The position numbers were made by a program, and so were the translations under genes. Below the pieces are notes generated by a model. It was not told the origin of the DNA. It saw nothing but the letters and a program-made list of their open reading frames with translations, and ran no database searches. From contig JBAZTH010000001.1 of NCBI GenBank assembly GCA_041661965.1, positions 1 to 64,000 on the forward strand: 64,000 bases of DNA. The letters are read 5' to 3'. This document shows, piece after piece, positions 24,364 to 31,973 of this stretch; within the stretch, counting starts at the first letter, position 1, and every line of letters begins with the position of its first letter. The DNA is from Candidatus Margulisiibacteriota bacterium (GTDB taxonomy: Bacteria > Margulisbacteria > WOR-1 > O2-12-FULL-45-9 > XYB2-FULL-48-7).

Positions 24364-26403
24364 ATGTTCCTAAAAAACCCATATGATCTGTCCCTACTTT
24401 TTATCGCCGCCTTAAATATGTTCCTTGGTGTTTTAGTCTTAATTCAAAACCCGAGGAAGTCGTTGAATGTGCATTTTTCATTAATTGTTTTTGCTTTGTC
24501 CTTGTGGATTTTTTTTATTTACCTGGTTCAAATTGTACCTGTTTTATTTGTTGGAAAATTATTGTTTATTTGTGCGTCTTTTATCCCCTTATTTTTTATC
24601 GCTTTTGCAAATTCTTTCGTTAGTGAGAATAAACAGAGAATGATCGGTCCGGATTTTGTTGTTTTTGGGTCGTTATGTATTTTCATCGATGTGTTAATAA
24701 TAAACAATTACATTGTAAGTACCGTGATATTTCCGGATTATGGCGTGGCGTTCGGCATGCCGCCAACATACTTTTTCTTCCCATTATATTTTTTGCTTTC
24801 TTTGGGATACGGCTTTATTAAGCTGGTTAAAAATTATAAGGTATTGCCAGCCGACAAAAAAACGCAGATTCGCTACTTTTTTGCCGGAACCTTTTTGGCG
24901 GCCTGTGTAGGCGGGACTTCAAATATTATTATACCTTTGTTGACCAGGTCGCAGTCTCTTTATAGCTTGGGAGCCGCCTCGACCTTGTTTATTGTGGTCT
25001 TTACTGCCTATGCTATAACCAAGCATCACTTGATGGATATTTCCATCGTAATCAGCCGGTTTTTTGCCGAGCTCCTGACAATCGGCATTCACACCTCCTT
25101 TTATCTGTTATTGGTTTGGGGCTACCTTACCTATGTCGGTCATAATATTGGCTGGGTATTTTTAAGTCTGACCATTATTTACGGGATATTTGTCGGTCAA
25201 ACGCACCACAATATTCGGATTTTCGTTCAAACGACATCCGATAAATTATTCTTGCGGGGTAAATATGATTATTATAAAGAATTGTCCGATGTTACCACCA
25301 AAGTCGGAGAAAAAATGTCTCTGGCCGAGATCCTAAAGGTTTTATACAGCACTTTTACCAATGTCATTGAGATCTCCAATCCCCGGATCTTTTTGCCGGA
25401 GTACTTTTCGGATAATGAAAAGAGCTCCAAAGCCTATGTTATTTACGACAAGACGAATTTCCAACCCTTAACCGAAGGCTCGATCGTTCCGTTTGACGCC
25501 AAGTGGCTCAAAGCGTTGATCGACAAGCGGCTCCCGCTTCACGATATCAGGGAGATCGAGGCTTTTCTGGTCATTCCCTGCTTTGTGGAGGAGCGGCTGA
25601 TCGGCTTCTTCGCCCTTGGCAGTAAACTTTCCGAAGACGCCTATACGGACGAGGACCTCCGGCTCCTGCGGGCGCTGGCCAATCAGGCGGCGATGGCGCT
25701 GGATCACACCCGCTCTTACGAAAAGATCAGGGCCGACCTGGAAGTGGTCGAGCGCCAGCTCGAACGTTCCCAGCGTCTGGCTTCATTAGGGACTTTGACC
25801 GCGGGGGTGACCCATGAGATCCGCAACCCCTTGACCGTGATCCGGGGGGAAACCGAGCGCCTGGCCAACCAACCCCGGGACATTGAATACCTGGCCGGCT
25901 TCCGCGATTTGCTGATCAAGCACATCGACCGGATCTCGGGGATCGTCAACCGGATGCTCGACCTGGCCAAAGAAAAGCCGAAACAAAAAATCGCGATCGA
26001 CCTGAACGAACTGATCGATGCGACCCTGCCGCTCTTGTCCTGGGGGACGATCAAAGTAACCAGGGAGCTTTTGGCCGCGCAACAGGTCAATGGCGATCCG
26101 GAGGCTCTGCAGGAAGTGTTCATTAATTTACTGCAGAACGCGATCGACTCGATGCCCCACGGCGGACAGCTGACGATCAAAACTTTCCAGGAAAACAATC
26201 GGGTGGTGGTCTTGGTCTCCGATACCGGCAAGGGGATCCCGCCGGAGATCAGAGAAAAGATCTTTGACCCGTTCTTTTCTTCCCGGCACGAAGGGGTGGG
26301 GCTGGGGTTATCGATCGCTTACAGAATAGTTCGCGAACATGACGGCGACATCTCGGTTGAGAGCGAAGTGGGAAAAGGGACGACTTTTAAGCTGGAGTTT
26401 TAA
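24364..26403 (+). CDS. Membrane sensor histidine kinase (7TM-GAF-HisKA-HATPase)
   Basis: The 679-residue protein begins with about seven membrane helices (residues 5-250, resembling the N-terminal 7TM region of histidine kinases), then a GAF-like domain (about 310-455, DAKWLKALIDKRLPLHDIRE and on). The H-box is TAGVTHEIRNPLTVIRGE with the phospho-accepting His near 484. The ATPase part has N-box NLLQNAIDSMPHGG, G1 DTGKGIPPEIREKIFDPFFS and G2 GVGLGLSIAYRIV. It should autophosphorylate and pass the phosphate to a response regulator, the best local candidate being the CheY-like protein at 26893. No ribosome-binding site precedes the ATG. Confidence 0.9.
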   Translation: MFLKNPYDLSLLFIAALNMFLGVLVLIQNPRKSLNVHFSLIVFALSLWIFFIYLVQIVPVLFVGKLLFICASFIPLFFIAFANSFVSENKQRMIGPDFVVFGSLCIFIDVLIINNYIVSTVIFPDYGVAFGMPPTYFFFPLYFLLSLGYGFIKLVKNYKVLPADKKTQIRYFFAGTFLAACVGGTSNIIIPLLTRSQSLYSLGAASTLFIVVFTAYAITKHHLMDISIVISRFFAELLTIGIHTSFYLLLVWGYLTYVGHNIGWVFLSLTIIYGIFVGQTHHNIRIFVQTTSDKLFLRGKYDYYKELSDVTTKVGEKMSLAEILKVLYSTFTNVIEISNPRIFLPEYFSDNEKSSKAYVIYDKTNFQPLTEGSIVPFDAKWLKALIDKRLPLHDIREIEAFLVIPCFVEERLIGFFALGSKLSEDAYTDEDLRLLRALANQAAMALDHTRSYEKIRADLEVVERQLERSQRLASLGTLTAGVTHEIRNPLTVIRGETERLANQPRDIEYLAGFRDLLIKHIDRISGIVNRMLDLAKEKPKQKIAIDLNELIDATLPLLSWGTIKVTRELLAAQQVNGDPEALQEVFINLLQNAIDSMPHGGQLTIKTFQENNRVVVLVSDTGKGIPPEIREKIFDPFFSSRHEGVGLGLSIAYRIVREHDGDISVESEVGKGTTFKLEF

Positions 26404-26436
26404 CTAATTGGCAATAAAATTGCTGTTGTCGGGGAA

Positions 26437-26462
26437 AGCTTACAGCTTAAAGCTTAAAGCTA
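26437..26462. repeat. TTAcAGC heptad repeats, left of the four-helix gene
   Basis: AGC TTACAGC TTAAAGC TTAAAGC TA: three 7-base units of the pattern TTA(C/A)AGC. The same units, plus their complement, lie on the other side of the gene at 26488-26841. Confidence 0.7.
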
Positions 26463-26487
26463 ATCAAGGTAAGGTGGGGTGGTGGGG

Positions 26488-26841
26488 ATGGAGAGTTTTC
26501 AAGAGCTGAAGGTTTGGCAAAAGGCGCATTTATTGGTTATCTGTGTTTATAGAGCGACAAAGGTCTTCCCTTCAGAAGAAAAGTTTGGGTTAACTTCACA
26601 AATTAGAAGATCAGCGGCTTCTGTTCCGGCAAATATTGTCGAAGGGTATAGACGAAAAAGCGACAAGGTTCTTAACAATTTTTTAAATATTGCGGCTGGT
26701 TCATTAGAAGAAACAAAATATCATCTTATTCTCGCGCGAGATCTTAATTATTTTGATGTAAAAGTTTTTGCTGAATTGTTTGGGAATTGTGAAGAAGTCG
26801 GCAGAATGATCAATGGGCTTCAGAAACGATTGATTACCTAA
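26488..26841 (+). CDS. Four-helix-bundle protein (S23/IVP family)
   Basis: The 117-residue protein MESFQELKVWQKAHLLVICV with SAASVPANIVEGYRRKS is a clear member of the TIGR02436 four-helix-bundle family. Members are found in 23S rRNA intervening sequences and, as Avd, beside diversity-generating retroelements, where the protein binds nucleic acid. No rRNA, reverse transcriptase or variable repeat is present here. ATG 26488 is preferred over upstream GTGs because AGGTGGGG lies before it. The gene sits between two blocks of 7-base repeats, so it may travel as a small cassette. Confidence 0.85.
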   Translation: MESFQELKVWQKAHLLVICVYRATKVFPSEEKFGLTSQIRRSAASVPANIVEGYRRKSDKVLNNFLNIAAGSLEETKYHLILARDLNYFDVKVFAELFGNCEEVGRMINGLQKRLIT

Positions 26842-26890
26842 AGCTGTAAGCTTACAGCTTAAAGCTTTATGCTTATAGCTTTAAGCTTTC
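26840..26890. repeat. TTAcAGC heptad repeats, right of the four-helix gene
   Basis: AAGCTGTAAGCTTACAGCTT is a 20-bp palindrome made of opposed heptads, followed by more units (TTAAAGC, TTATGC, TTATAGC). It separates the convergent four-helix and response-regulator genes and could also act as a weak two-way terminator. Confidence 0.65.
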
Positions 26891-26892
26891 CC

Positions 26893-27363
26893 CTATCCCT
26901 TCTTCTTAAACTCTTCCCTCTTCTCGATATGTTTTTCGAAGGTATTCAGCACCATGCTGGTGTCTTTGCCTTCAAAATACTTATCGATCGTGGCGAGGAG
27001 TTCTTCGCTTTTGAAGGGTTTCTTGATGTAATTAATGACGAAGCCGGAGGTGGCCCGGTCCCACTTTTCCTCGTCTTCCCAGGCGGTCAGCATGGCGATG
27101 CCGATATCCTCGCCGTAGTCCTTGCGGATCTTCTCCAGGAGCTGGAGGCCGTCGATCTCCGGCATCTTGATGTCGAGGAAGACCAGGCGGATTTTGTTCC
27201 CTCCGAGACCCAGGAAGCTCCGGTGCTGGGTCAGCTTTTCCAGCGCTTCTTTAGCGGAGTAAGCGGTTACGACTTCGTATTTACCGGAATCTTTAATGGT
27301 ATCGGAAATTACGTTCGCGACATCGATCTCGTCGTCCACAACCATGATTATCGGCTTTGCCAT
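26893..27363 (-). CDS. CheY-like response regulator, single receiver domain
   Basis: From ATG 27363 the 156-residue product MAKPIIMVVDDEIDVANVIS holds one receiver domain: acidic pair DD, phospho-acceptor Asp in LVFLDIKMPEIDG, the switch residue in AMLTAWED and Lys in INYIKKPFKSEEL. After it is only a basic helical tail (EKHIEKREEFKKKG), with no DNA-binding domain. GAGGAAGG precedes this ATG; an upstream ATG at 27411 lacks such support. It is the likely partner of the sensor kinase at 24364, on the opposite strand and separated by the four-helix cassette. Confidence 0.85.
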   Translation of the reverse strand: MAKPIIMVVDDEIDVANVISDTIKDSGKYEVVTAYSAKEALEKLTQHRSFLGLGGNKIRLVFLDIKMPEIDGLQLLEKIRKDYGEDIGIAMLTAWEDEEKWDRATSGFVINYIKKPFKSEELLATIDKYFEGKDTSMVLNTFEKHIEKREEFKKKG

Positions 27364-27424
27364 AAGATCACCTTCCTCGGAAATTTTCTCACGAAAGGGG
27401 GAGATAGTCAATCCGCTGGCGGTC

Positions 27425-27433
27425 TGCTACAAT
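27425..27433 (+). promoter_or_regulatory. Extended -10 promoter, probably leaderless
   Basis: TG-C-TACAAT (TG at 27425-27426, TACAAT at 27428-27433) stands seven bases before ATG 27441; a -35 box is weak (TAGTCA, 27405-27410). The spacing predicts an mRNA starting at the ATG itself. Confidence 0.4.
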
Positions 27434-27440
27434 GGCGAGC

Positions 27441-28544
27441 ATGAAATCCCCACTTGGCGCGGTTCTGGCCGGCTTACTAATAACTGCGGTCGCAAGTTGC
27501 TTTCTTTTTCATCAGCTAAGCGGAGCGGATGACCTTCCCTCCCTTCCGATTAAGGTCAAAAAGAGCTCGGACAAAGGGATCTATATTACCTGGTATGTCG
27601 CGCGAACCCCCAAAATGCTCGACCGTTTGCTGGCCCAGGCCGAAAGTTGCGGGCTCAACACGATCGTCGTTGACGCTAAATTCGCCTTGACCCCGCCCCT
27701 TTTGGCCCTGCTCAAGAAAAAAGAGTTAACGGCGAAAACGGTCGCGGCCCCCGATCCCTGGCTGTCGGAATTGACCGCCAAACTGCACGAGCGGGGGTTT
27801 ATCGTCTCGGTCCGGCTGGTGGTTTTTAAAGACGACCACCTGGCGCTGGCCAGGCCCGACCTGGCGATCAAACTTCCCGGCGGGGACTATTACCGCGATC
27901 TTAAAGGGGGGAAATGGGGCGATCCCTATGCCGACGAGGTCCGGCTCTATAATGAGCTGGTCGCCGAGCGGGCGGCCGCTTCCGGGGTCGACGAGGTCCA
28001 GTTCGACTACATCCGCTTCCCGGCCGAAGGGAAAGCGCGATACGCTTATTTCCCTCACGAGAAAGCGGGGGTTAGCCGGGTCGATGTTGTTTGCGATTTT
28101 TTGGCCGGGGTCAAGAAGCGGCTGGCGCGGTACAATGTCTCGCTGGCGGTCGATATATTCGGGATTGCCGCCTGGCAGCAGCCTATTGACGTGCGGTTAT
28201 TGGGGCAGGACCTGAAGCGGATGTCTGCCTACCTTGATGTCCTCTCGCCGATGCTCTATCCGTCGCATTTTCATGCCGGCTACGATGGCTATGCCAATCC
28301 GGGAAGCTACCCTTATCATTTCATGAGCCAGGGGGTCAGGCGCTCGCTGGCGATCCTCTCGGGCGAGGCGACCACCCTGGTCCCCTGGATCCAGGGCTTT
28401 AACCTCAACTCTCCTAATTTTGGGCCGAACTATATTTTAGAGCAGGTTAGGGCGGCCAAAGAACTGGGGGTCGACCGTTTTCTGGTCTGGAACGCCTCTA
28501 ACCGCTACGAAACGACTTTTGCCGCCCTGCGGCGGAGCAGATGA
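27441..28544 (+). CDS. Putative glycoside hydrolase, DUF4015 type
   Basis: The 367-residue product (MKSPLGAVLAGLLITAVASC and on) has an N-terminal membrane anchor or signal peptide, then a TIM-barrel-like domain of the putative glycosyl-hydrolase family DUF4015: GIYITWYVARTP, LNTIVVDAK, DEVQFDYIRFPAEG, SLAVDIFGIAAW, DVLSPMLYPSHF, LVPWIQGF and FLVWNASNRY. The acids in VQFDYIRFP and VDIFG are the likely active-site residues in this family. It probably acts on a cell-envelope polysaccharide; the substrate is not known. ATG 27441 is favoured over 27432 because the latter lies inside the -10 box. Confidence 0.8.
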   Translation: MKSPLGAVLAGLLITAVASCFLFHQLSGADDLPSLPIKVKKSSDKGIYITWYVARTPKMLDRLLAQAESCGLNTIVVDAKFALTPPLLALLKKKELTAKTVAAPDPWLSELTAKLHERGFIVSVRLVVFKDDHLALARPDLAIKLPGGDYYRDLKGGKWGDPYADEVRLYNELVAERAAASGVDEVQFDYIRFPAEGKARYAYFPHEKAGVSRVDVVCDFLAGVKKRLARYNVSLAVDIFGIAAWQQPIDVRLLGQDLKRMSAYLDVLSPMLYPSHFHAGYDGYANPGSYPYHFMSQGVRRSLAILSGEATTLVPWIQGFNLNSPNFGPNYILEQVRAAKELGVDRFLVWNASNRYETTFAALRRSR

Positions 28545-28591
28545 AATGCCTTTGTCGGCCAGGCGGATAGGCGAACGAGGTCGACTTATCT

Positions 28592-29719
28592 TTACGGTAA
28601 AATAACGGAAAGATCGAACTGACCTAATATTTGTTTGTTTTTCTCTCCCTTGATAGTATTTTGGCGGTAAAAATCAAGGCCGAATTCAAAGTTTTGATTT
28701 AATCGATAACGAACAACAACTTCTTCTCCTTGAGTGTCGGTTTTTCCTCCGTAACGGTCGGAATCGGTTTGGCCATCCCAAACGGCGTCTTTTTCCAATC
28801 GACTTTCGACGTAAGATAAGCTGAAGATTTTGCCAAACCGCAAGGTCAGGCCTCCCAGATAGACCTGGTTTTCCGATGCGGCTTGCAGGTTACGCAGGTA
28901 TTGGCCGAAAAGGCTGATCCCGATCCCCCCGCTTTCCGTCAGGTTAAGTCCGCCAAGAAAATTTAGTGAATTGAAACCATAACTATAGACCTTGATCTTT
29001 TCATCTTTTTCACCGGGAACTTCGGTCCGGCTGTTGGAAAGGCTTGAATAAGGAAGAAACGAACCAGCCAGGCGGTGGTAATAATTGAACTCGCTGGCCA
29101 GACGCAGATAACAATCAGTTCCAAGATTGATATGCAGACCAAGTTGCGATTGTGTTAGCCACTGGTCGGCTTTGGCCTTATCTTCGTTGATAACGTAAGC
29201 CGATTGGTTAAAAAACAAAGGAAAACCTAATTTGGCTTTTTCCCCGGGGTTGTTTAGTCTTAAGTAAGCGCCGGTTGGCCGCAGGTCATGGTCCCAGGTG
29301 GCATCGTTGACCACCCATAACTGGGAGGCTCTTTTCCCAGCTCCCAGGCTGAACCAAGGGGTCGGTTGATAGGCTAGATATGTTTCGGTCAGCCCGATCT
29401 CTGGGGAGCGGAAAACATCGGTCATGGTTACATTGTTTGAACGGGGATCTTCCCGTCCGGTTGCCAGGCCAAAGCCGGCCGAAAAATTTTCCGGGAGATC
29501 GATCGTTAGTCCCCCTTGGGCGAGAAAACGCAACCGGTGACGGCCTTCTTGATCGTTAGCCAATTCTTCGCCTTGATAGCGAAGGCGGAGCCGGCCGGTT
29601 GGGTGCAGACGGTCGGTCCAGGTTGACTTGACGGGCGGGGGCGTGATGGTTTGCGCGTGGGTTGGTTTGGCGACGGCTAAAGCGAACATGAAGGGGATGA
29701 CACGAGAAAGCTTGTTCAT
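28592..29719 (-). CDS. Putative outer-membrane porin
   Basis: The 375-residue product begins with a signal peptide (ending AVAKPTHAQ). After this come many amphipathic strands: GRLRLRYQGEELANDQEGRH, WFSLGAGKRASQLWVVND, SQLGLHINLGTDCYLRLASE and a C-terminal strand LGQFDLSVILP. The pattern resembles the putative-porin family (alginate-export-like barrels of about 16 strands). The start has AAAAGGAG upstream and a sigma-28-like promoter at 29750-29776. It is a single-gene unit, converging on the hydrolase at 27441. Confidence 0.75.
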   Translation of the reverse strand: MNKLSRVIPFMFALAVAKPTHAQTITPPPVKSTWTDRLHPTGRLRLRYQGEELANDQEGRHRLRFLAQGGLTIDLPENFSAGFGLATGREDPRSNNVTMTDVFRSPEIGLTETYLAYQPTPWFSLGAGKRASQLWVVNDATWDHDLRPTGAYLRLNNPGEKAKLGFPLFFNQSAYVINEDKAKADQWLTQSQLGLHINLGTDCYLRLASEFNYYHRLAGSFLPYSSLSNSRTEVPGEKDEKIKVYSYGFNSLNFLGGLNLTESGGIGISLFGQYLRNLQAASENQVYLGGLTLRFGKIFSLSYVESRLEKDAVWDGQTDSDRYGGKTDTQGEEVVVRYRLNQNFEFGLDFYRQNTIKGEKNKQILGQFDLSVILP

Positions 29720-29749
29720 TTTTTTCTCCTTTTAAGGGGCTCACTACTA

Positions 29750-29776
29750 TATCAACGATAAAAGGAGATTGATTTC
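29750..29776 (-). promoter_or_regulatory. Sigma-28-like promoter, upstream of the porin
   Basis: On the - strand GAAA (29776-29773), exactly 17 bases, then TTGATA (29755-29750). It is the least perfect of eight such sites (TTGATA in place of CGATAN) but keeps the spacing. It lies 31 bases before the ATG. Confidence 0.5.
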
Positions 29777-29828
29777 ACTTTTGAGCGGTAACAATCTGGT
29801 AACAACTTGGTAAATGGCTGGTTACACG

Positions 29829-29879
29829 AAAAAAAGCGGCAGCTTAGAGCAGGATCGCCACGCTCTAAGCTGTCCGCTT
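29829..29879 (-). terminator. Rho-independent terminator of the 34273-29889 operon
   Basis: On the - strand AGCGG-A-CAGCTTAGAGC pairs with GCTCTAAGCTGCCGCT around an 11-base loop, followed by seven Ts. The stem is long, with a single bulge. It stands just after the stop at 29889. Confidence 0.9.
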
Positions 29880-29888
29880 CAAACTAGT

Positions 29889-30503
29889 TTACTGCATCAC
29901 TTTGGTAAACGGAACGGTAAAAGTAATTACCGGTATTCCTCTCAAATCCGGAGAAAAGGTCATACTGCCAAGTAGTCTTTTGATCTCGTCTTCCGGGATC
30001 GTATTGGAGTCATTCTCCGGATTGTACCAGCGGCCGGATGTCGATTTAAGCGTCAATCTGCCTTCACTATCAACTTCGATCTTTAACTGAAGATTTCCCC
30101 GCCCGGCTAAAGTTTTGAGCGCTTTTTTAACGCTGACTGACGCTTGTTCTCTTTTGCGCCGGTCGCTGTAACCGACTTCTGCCGGTTCCTGGCTGGCGAT
30201 CTCCGGGCCGCTTGGGACGTCGCTGGGTCCGTCCGGATGAGTCGTTGGCTGAACAGTGGCGCTGCTGCCGGTGCCGGGGATAGTAGTCCGGAAAGTTATT
30301 TCCCGGGTGTTGGCGCTGACCTTTTTGGCTTCGGTTTGGTCGATTTCCGCGCGGTTATGGTCGGGGCCGGCTTGTTTGGTCGTGATCGGGTGGCAATCGC
30401 CGAAGTAGTTGGGGCAGATATATTCGCCCGGTTTGCCTTCAATCGTGACGACGGCGTAAGTGGTCTCGCCGCCGCGATCGAGCTTGATCCACTGGCCGGT
30501 CAA
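29889..30503 (-). CDS. C-terminal part of a probably frameshifted barrel gene
   Basis: The frame starts only at a TTG (30503) with no ribosome-binding site, yet it stays open further upstream and overlaps the end of the gene at 30521. Both frames meet over a run of nine As (30529-30537). A -1 shift there would fuse the 478-residue barrel to this 204-residue tail through KKTVGKPPATLTGQW. The tail is hydrophilic, with a CPNYFGDCHP motif (two Cys) and a beta-rich end (GRLTLKSTSGRWYNPENDSN, GIPVITFTVPFTKVMQ). It is therefore most likely not a separate protein. Function unknown. Confidence 0.6.
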   Translation of the reverse strand: MTGQWIKLDRGGETTYAVVTIEGKPGEYICPNYFGDCHPITTKQAGPDHNRAEIDQTEAKKVSANTREITFRTTIPGTGSSATVQPTTHPDGPSDVPSGPEIASQEPAEVGYSDRRKREQASVSVKKALKTLAGRGNLQLKIEVDSEGRLTLKSTSGRWYNPENDSNTIPEDEIKRLLGSMTFSPDLRGIPVITFTVPFTKVMQ

Positions 30504-30520
30504 GGTTGCCGGCGGTTTAC

Positions 30521-31957
30521 CTACGGTCTTTTTTTTTCCGCCGCAGTGGCAGGTTTGTCGCTTCCGACGGAAGCTTCAACCGTTGCCGGGACGCTGGCCC
30601 CGTGGACATTAAGCGGCCTCTGGAACGAAGGGAGGGCGCTGCTGGTCGTCAGATTTCTGACCGGTGTCCCCATCGGCAGGAGCGGCGCGGAATACGGTCC
30701 CAGCCGGCTCTGGCCTTTGTAGACGCTTGATGGATAGATGATGGCGGTTATTCCTCTGACAAACTCATAAGTGAGCGAGGCAGTTACTCCACCGCGATTA
30801 TCGGCAACTTGCAGGTTGACCCCCAGTGGGGCGAGGACCGGCAGACTTTCGCCGAATTCAGGGAAGTAGGAAACCTGAAGGAAAGTCCGGCTTTCGTCGG
30901 CATAATGATTGGGCGCGATGTTGCCGAGCCAAAGTTCCGGCCGGCCCCAGGGGAATAACGCGCCAATCCCGAATTGGGTTAGATCGATGGTCTGCCATTT
31001 GAAATCATTATTGCCTAAAGTTTCACGGCCGTAACCAAACTGCGCGTATGGCCGCCAACGATGGTTAGGGAAATCGGCTCTTAAACTGCCGGCTTGCGCG
31101 CCGAGCCGTTCTTGAAAATCTTCTCCGGCCAGGGTGTCGGGAGCGGATTGTTCCCCCCAAGCGAGTTGGGCGTAACCAAGGGTGACGTGGAGGTCGCGAT
31201 ACGGATTGAATCTGAACTGGGCTCCGGCTCTAATTGACCGGCGGGTCCCTTCATATTGGCCGCCGTAAACTTCGATGTCGTTTAAGGAGAAAACGGTCCG
31301 ATCGTGTTCAACAAAGGCGCCGTAACTGGCCGATTCTCCGACAAAGCCGCTGGCGGCCAGGCCGTAAGTGGCGGTGGCGCCGTCGCCGGTTGGGAATTGG
31401 CGGGTCGAGTCTTCAGCGTGGCTCTTGCGAGCTTCCCCGAGAGCGTATATTCCCGGCTGGAAGCCGCGGAAAAAAGCGTAGCGAGCGCCAACCCCGGCGC
31501 CGGCATCCATTAACCGATTCTGGCCGAAGTCGGTGGCGAAGCTGGCCTTGAGCGGAGTGGCAACTTCCAAGCGCGGACTTTCGACGATCCCGTTAGGCCC
31601 AACCCAGCGGACCAGGACCAGCGGGGCGACGCCAAAATTGGAATAAGAGCCGAGCGCAACCGGCGCTTCGTCGCTCGGGACCGAGCCGAGCTTCAAGCGG
31701 AAAGAGGGATTGACCATCCCCGGAGTATCTTCTGTGCCGATATACCGTCGCCAAGAGGGAAGTTGATTGTCGTCCCCGACCTTCGGTTGCTGCAGAGTTA
31801 AAGGCCCCGGATTGACGATTACAACATCATCGGCGGTGGTAATAGTTATCGGCAGTTGATATTCAGTGCTTTCGTTCGGTTTTTTTGTGCCGGTGACCTC
31901 GGGCGCTTTATACCGGGTCCCTCCGACTTGTCCGAGTAAATTAATTGGTAAGGTCAT
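30521..31957 (-). CDS. Beta-barrel-like protein, main frame of a frameshifted gene
   Basis: The 478-residue product begins MTLPINLLGQVGGTRYKAPE with no signal peptide. Residues about 150-440 look like an outer-membrane barrel (GAGVGARYAFFRGFQPGIYA, SIRAGAQFRFNPYRDLHVTLGYAQLAWGE, LTYEFVRGITAIIYPS). The lack of an export signal is odd and is shared with the proteins at 31974, 50212 and 57498. AGGAG precedes the ATG, 17 bases after the previous stop. It ends in AAEKKRP* just after the A9 run discussed for 29889. Confidence 0.65.
   Translation of the reverse strand: MTLPINLLGQVGGTRYKAPEVTGTKKPNESTEYQLPITITTADDVVIVNPGPLTLQQPKVGDDNQLPSWRRYIGTEDTPGMVNPSFRLKLGSVPSDEAPVALGSYSNFGVAPLVLVRWVGPNGIVESPRLEVATPLKASFATDFGQNRLMDAGAGVGARYAFFRGFQPGIYALGEARKSHAEDSTRQFPTGDGATATYGLAASGFVGESASYGAFVEHDRTVFSLNDIEVYGGQYEGTRRSIRAGAQFRFNPYRDLHVTLGYAQLAWGEQSAPDTLAGEDFQERLGAQAGSLRADFPNHRWRPYAQFGYGRETLGNNDFKWQTIDLTQFGIGALFPWGRPELWLGNIAPNHYADESRTFLQVSYFPEFGESLPVLAPLGVNLQVADNRGGVTASLTYEFVRGITAIIYPSSVYKGQSRLGPYSAPLLPMGTPVRNLTTSSALPSFQRPLNVHGASVPATVEASVGSDKPATAAEKKRP
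30529..30537 (-). other. A9 slippery run, probable -1 frameshift site
   Basis: In the upstream frame the mRNA reads GAA AAA AAA AGA CCG TAG, which contains the slippery heptamer A AAA AAA. A -1 shift reads on into the open frame of 29889. It may be programmed frameshifting, transcript slippage, a real mutation or a homopolymer error in assembly. Confidence 0.6.
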
Positions 31958-31973
31958 TTTTACACTCTCCTAA

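Noticed and set aside
26488..26841. Diversity-generating retroelement suggested by the Avd-like four-helix protein
   Set aside because: No reverse transcriptase, template repeat or variable repeat is visible within this window near it.
26869..27444. 191-aa open frame opposite the response regulator
   Set aside because: The - strand frame has all receiver-domain residues; the + strand frame is its shadow.
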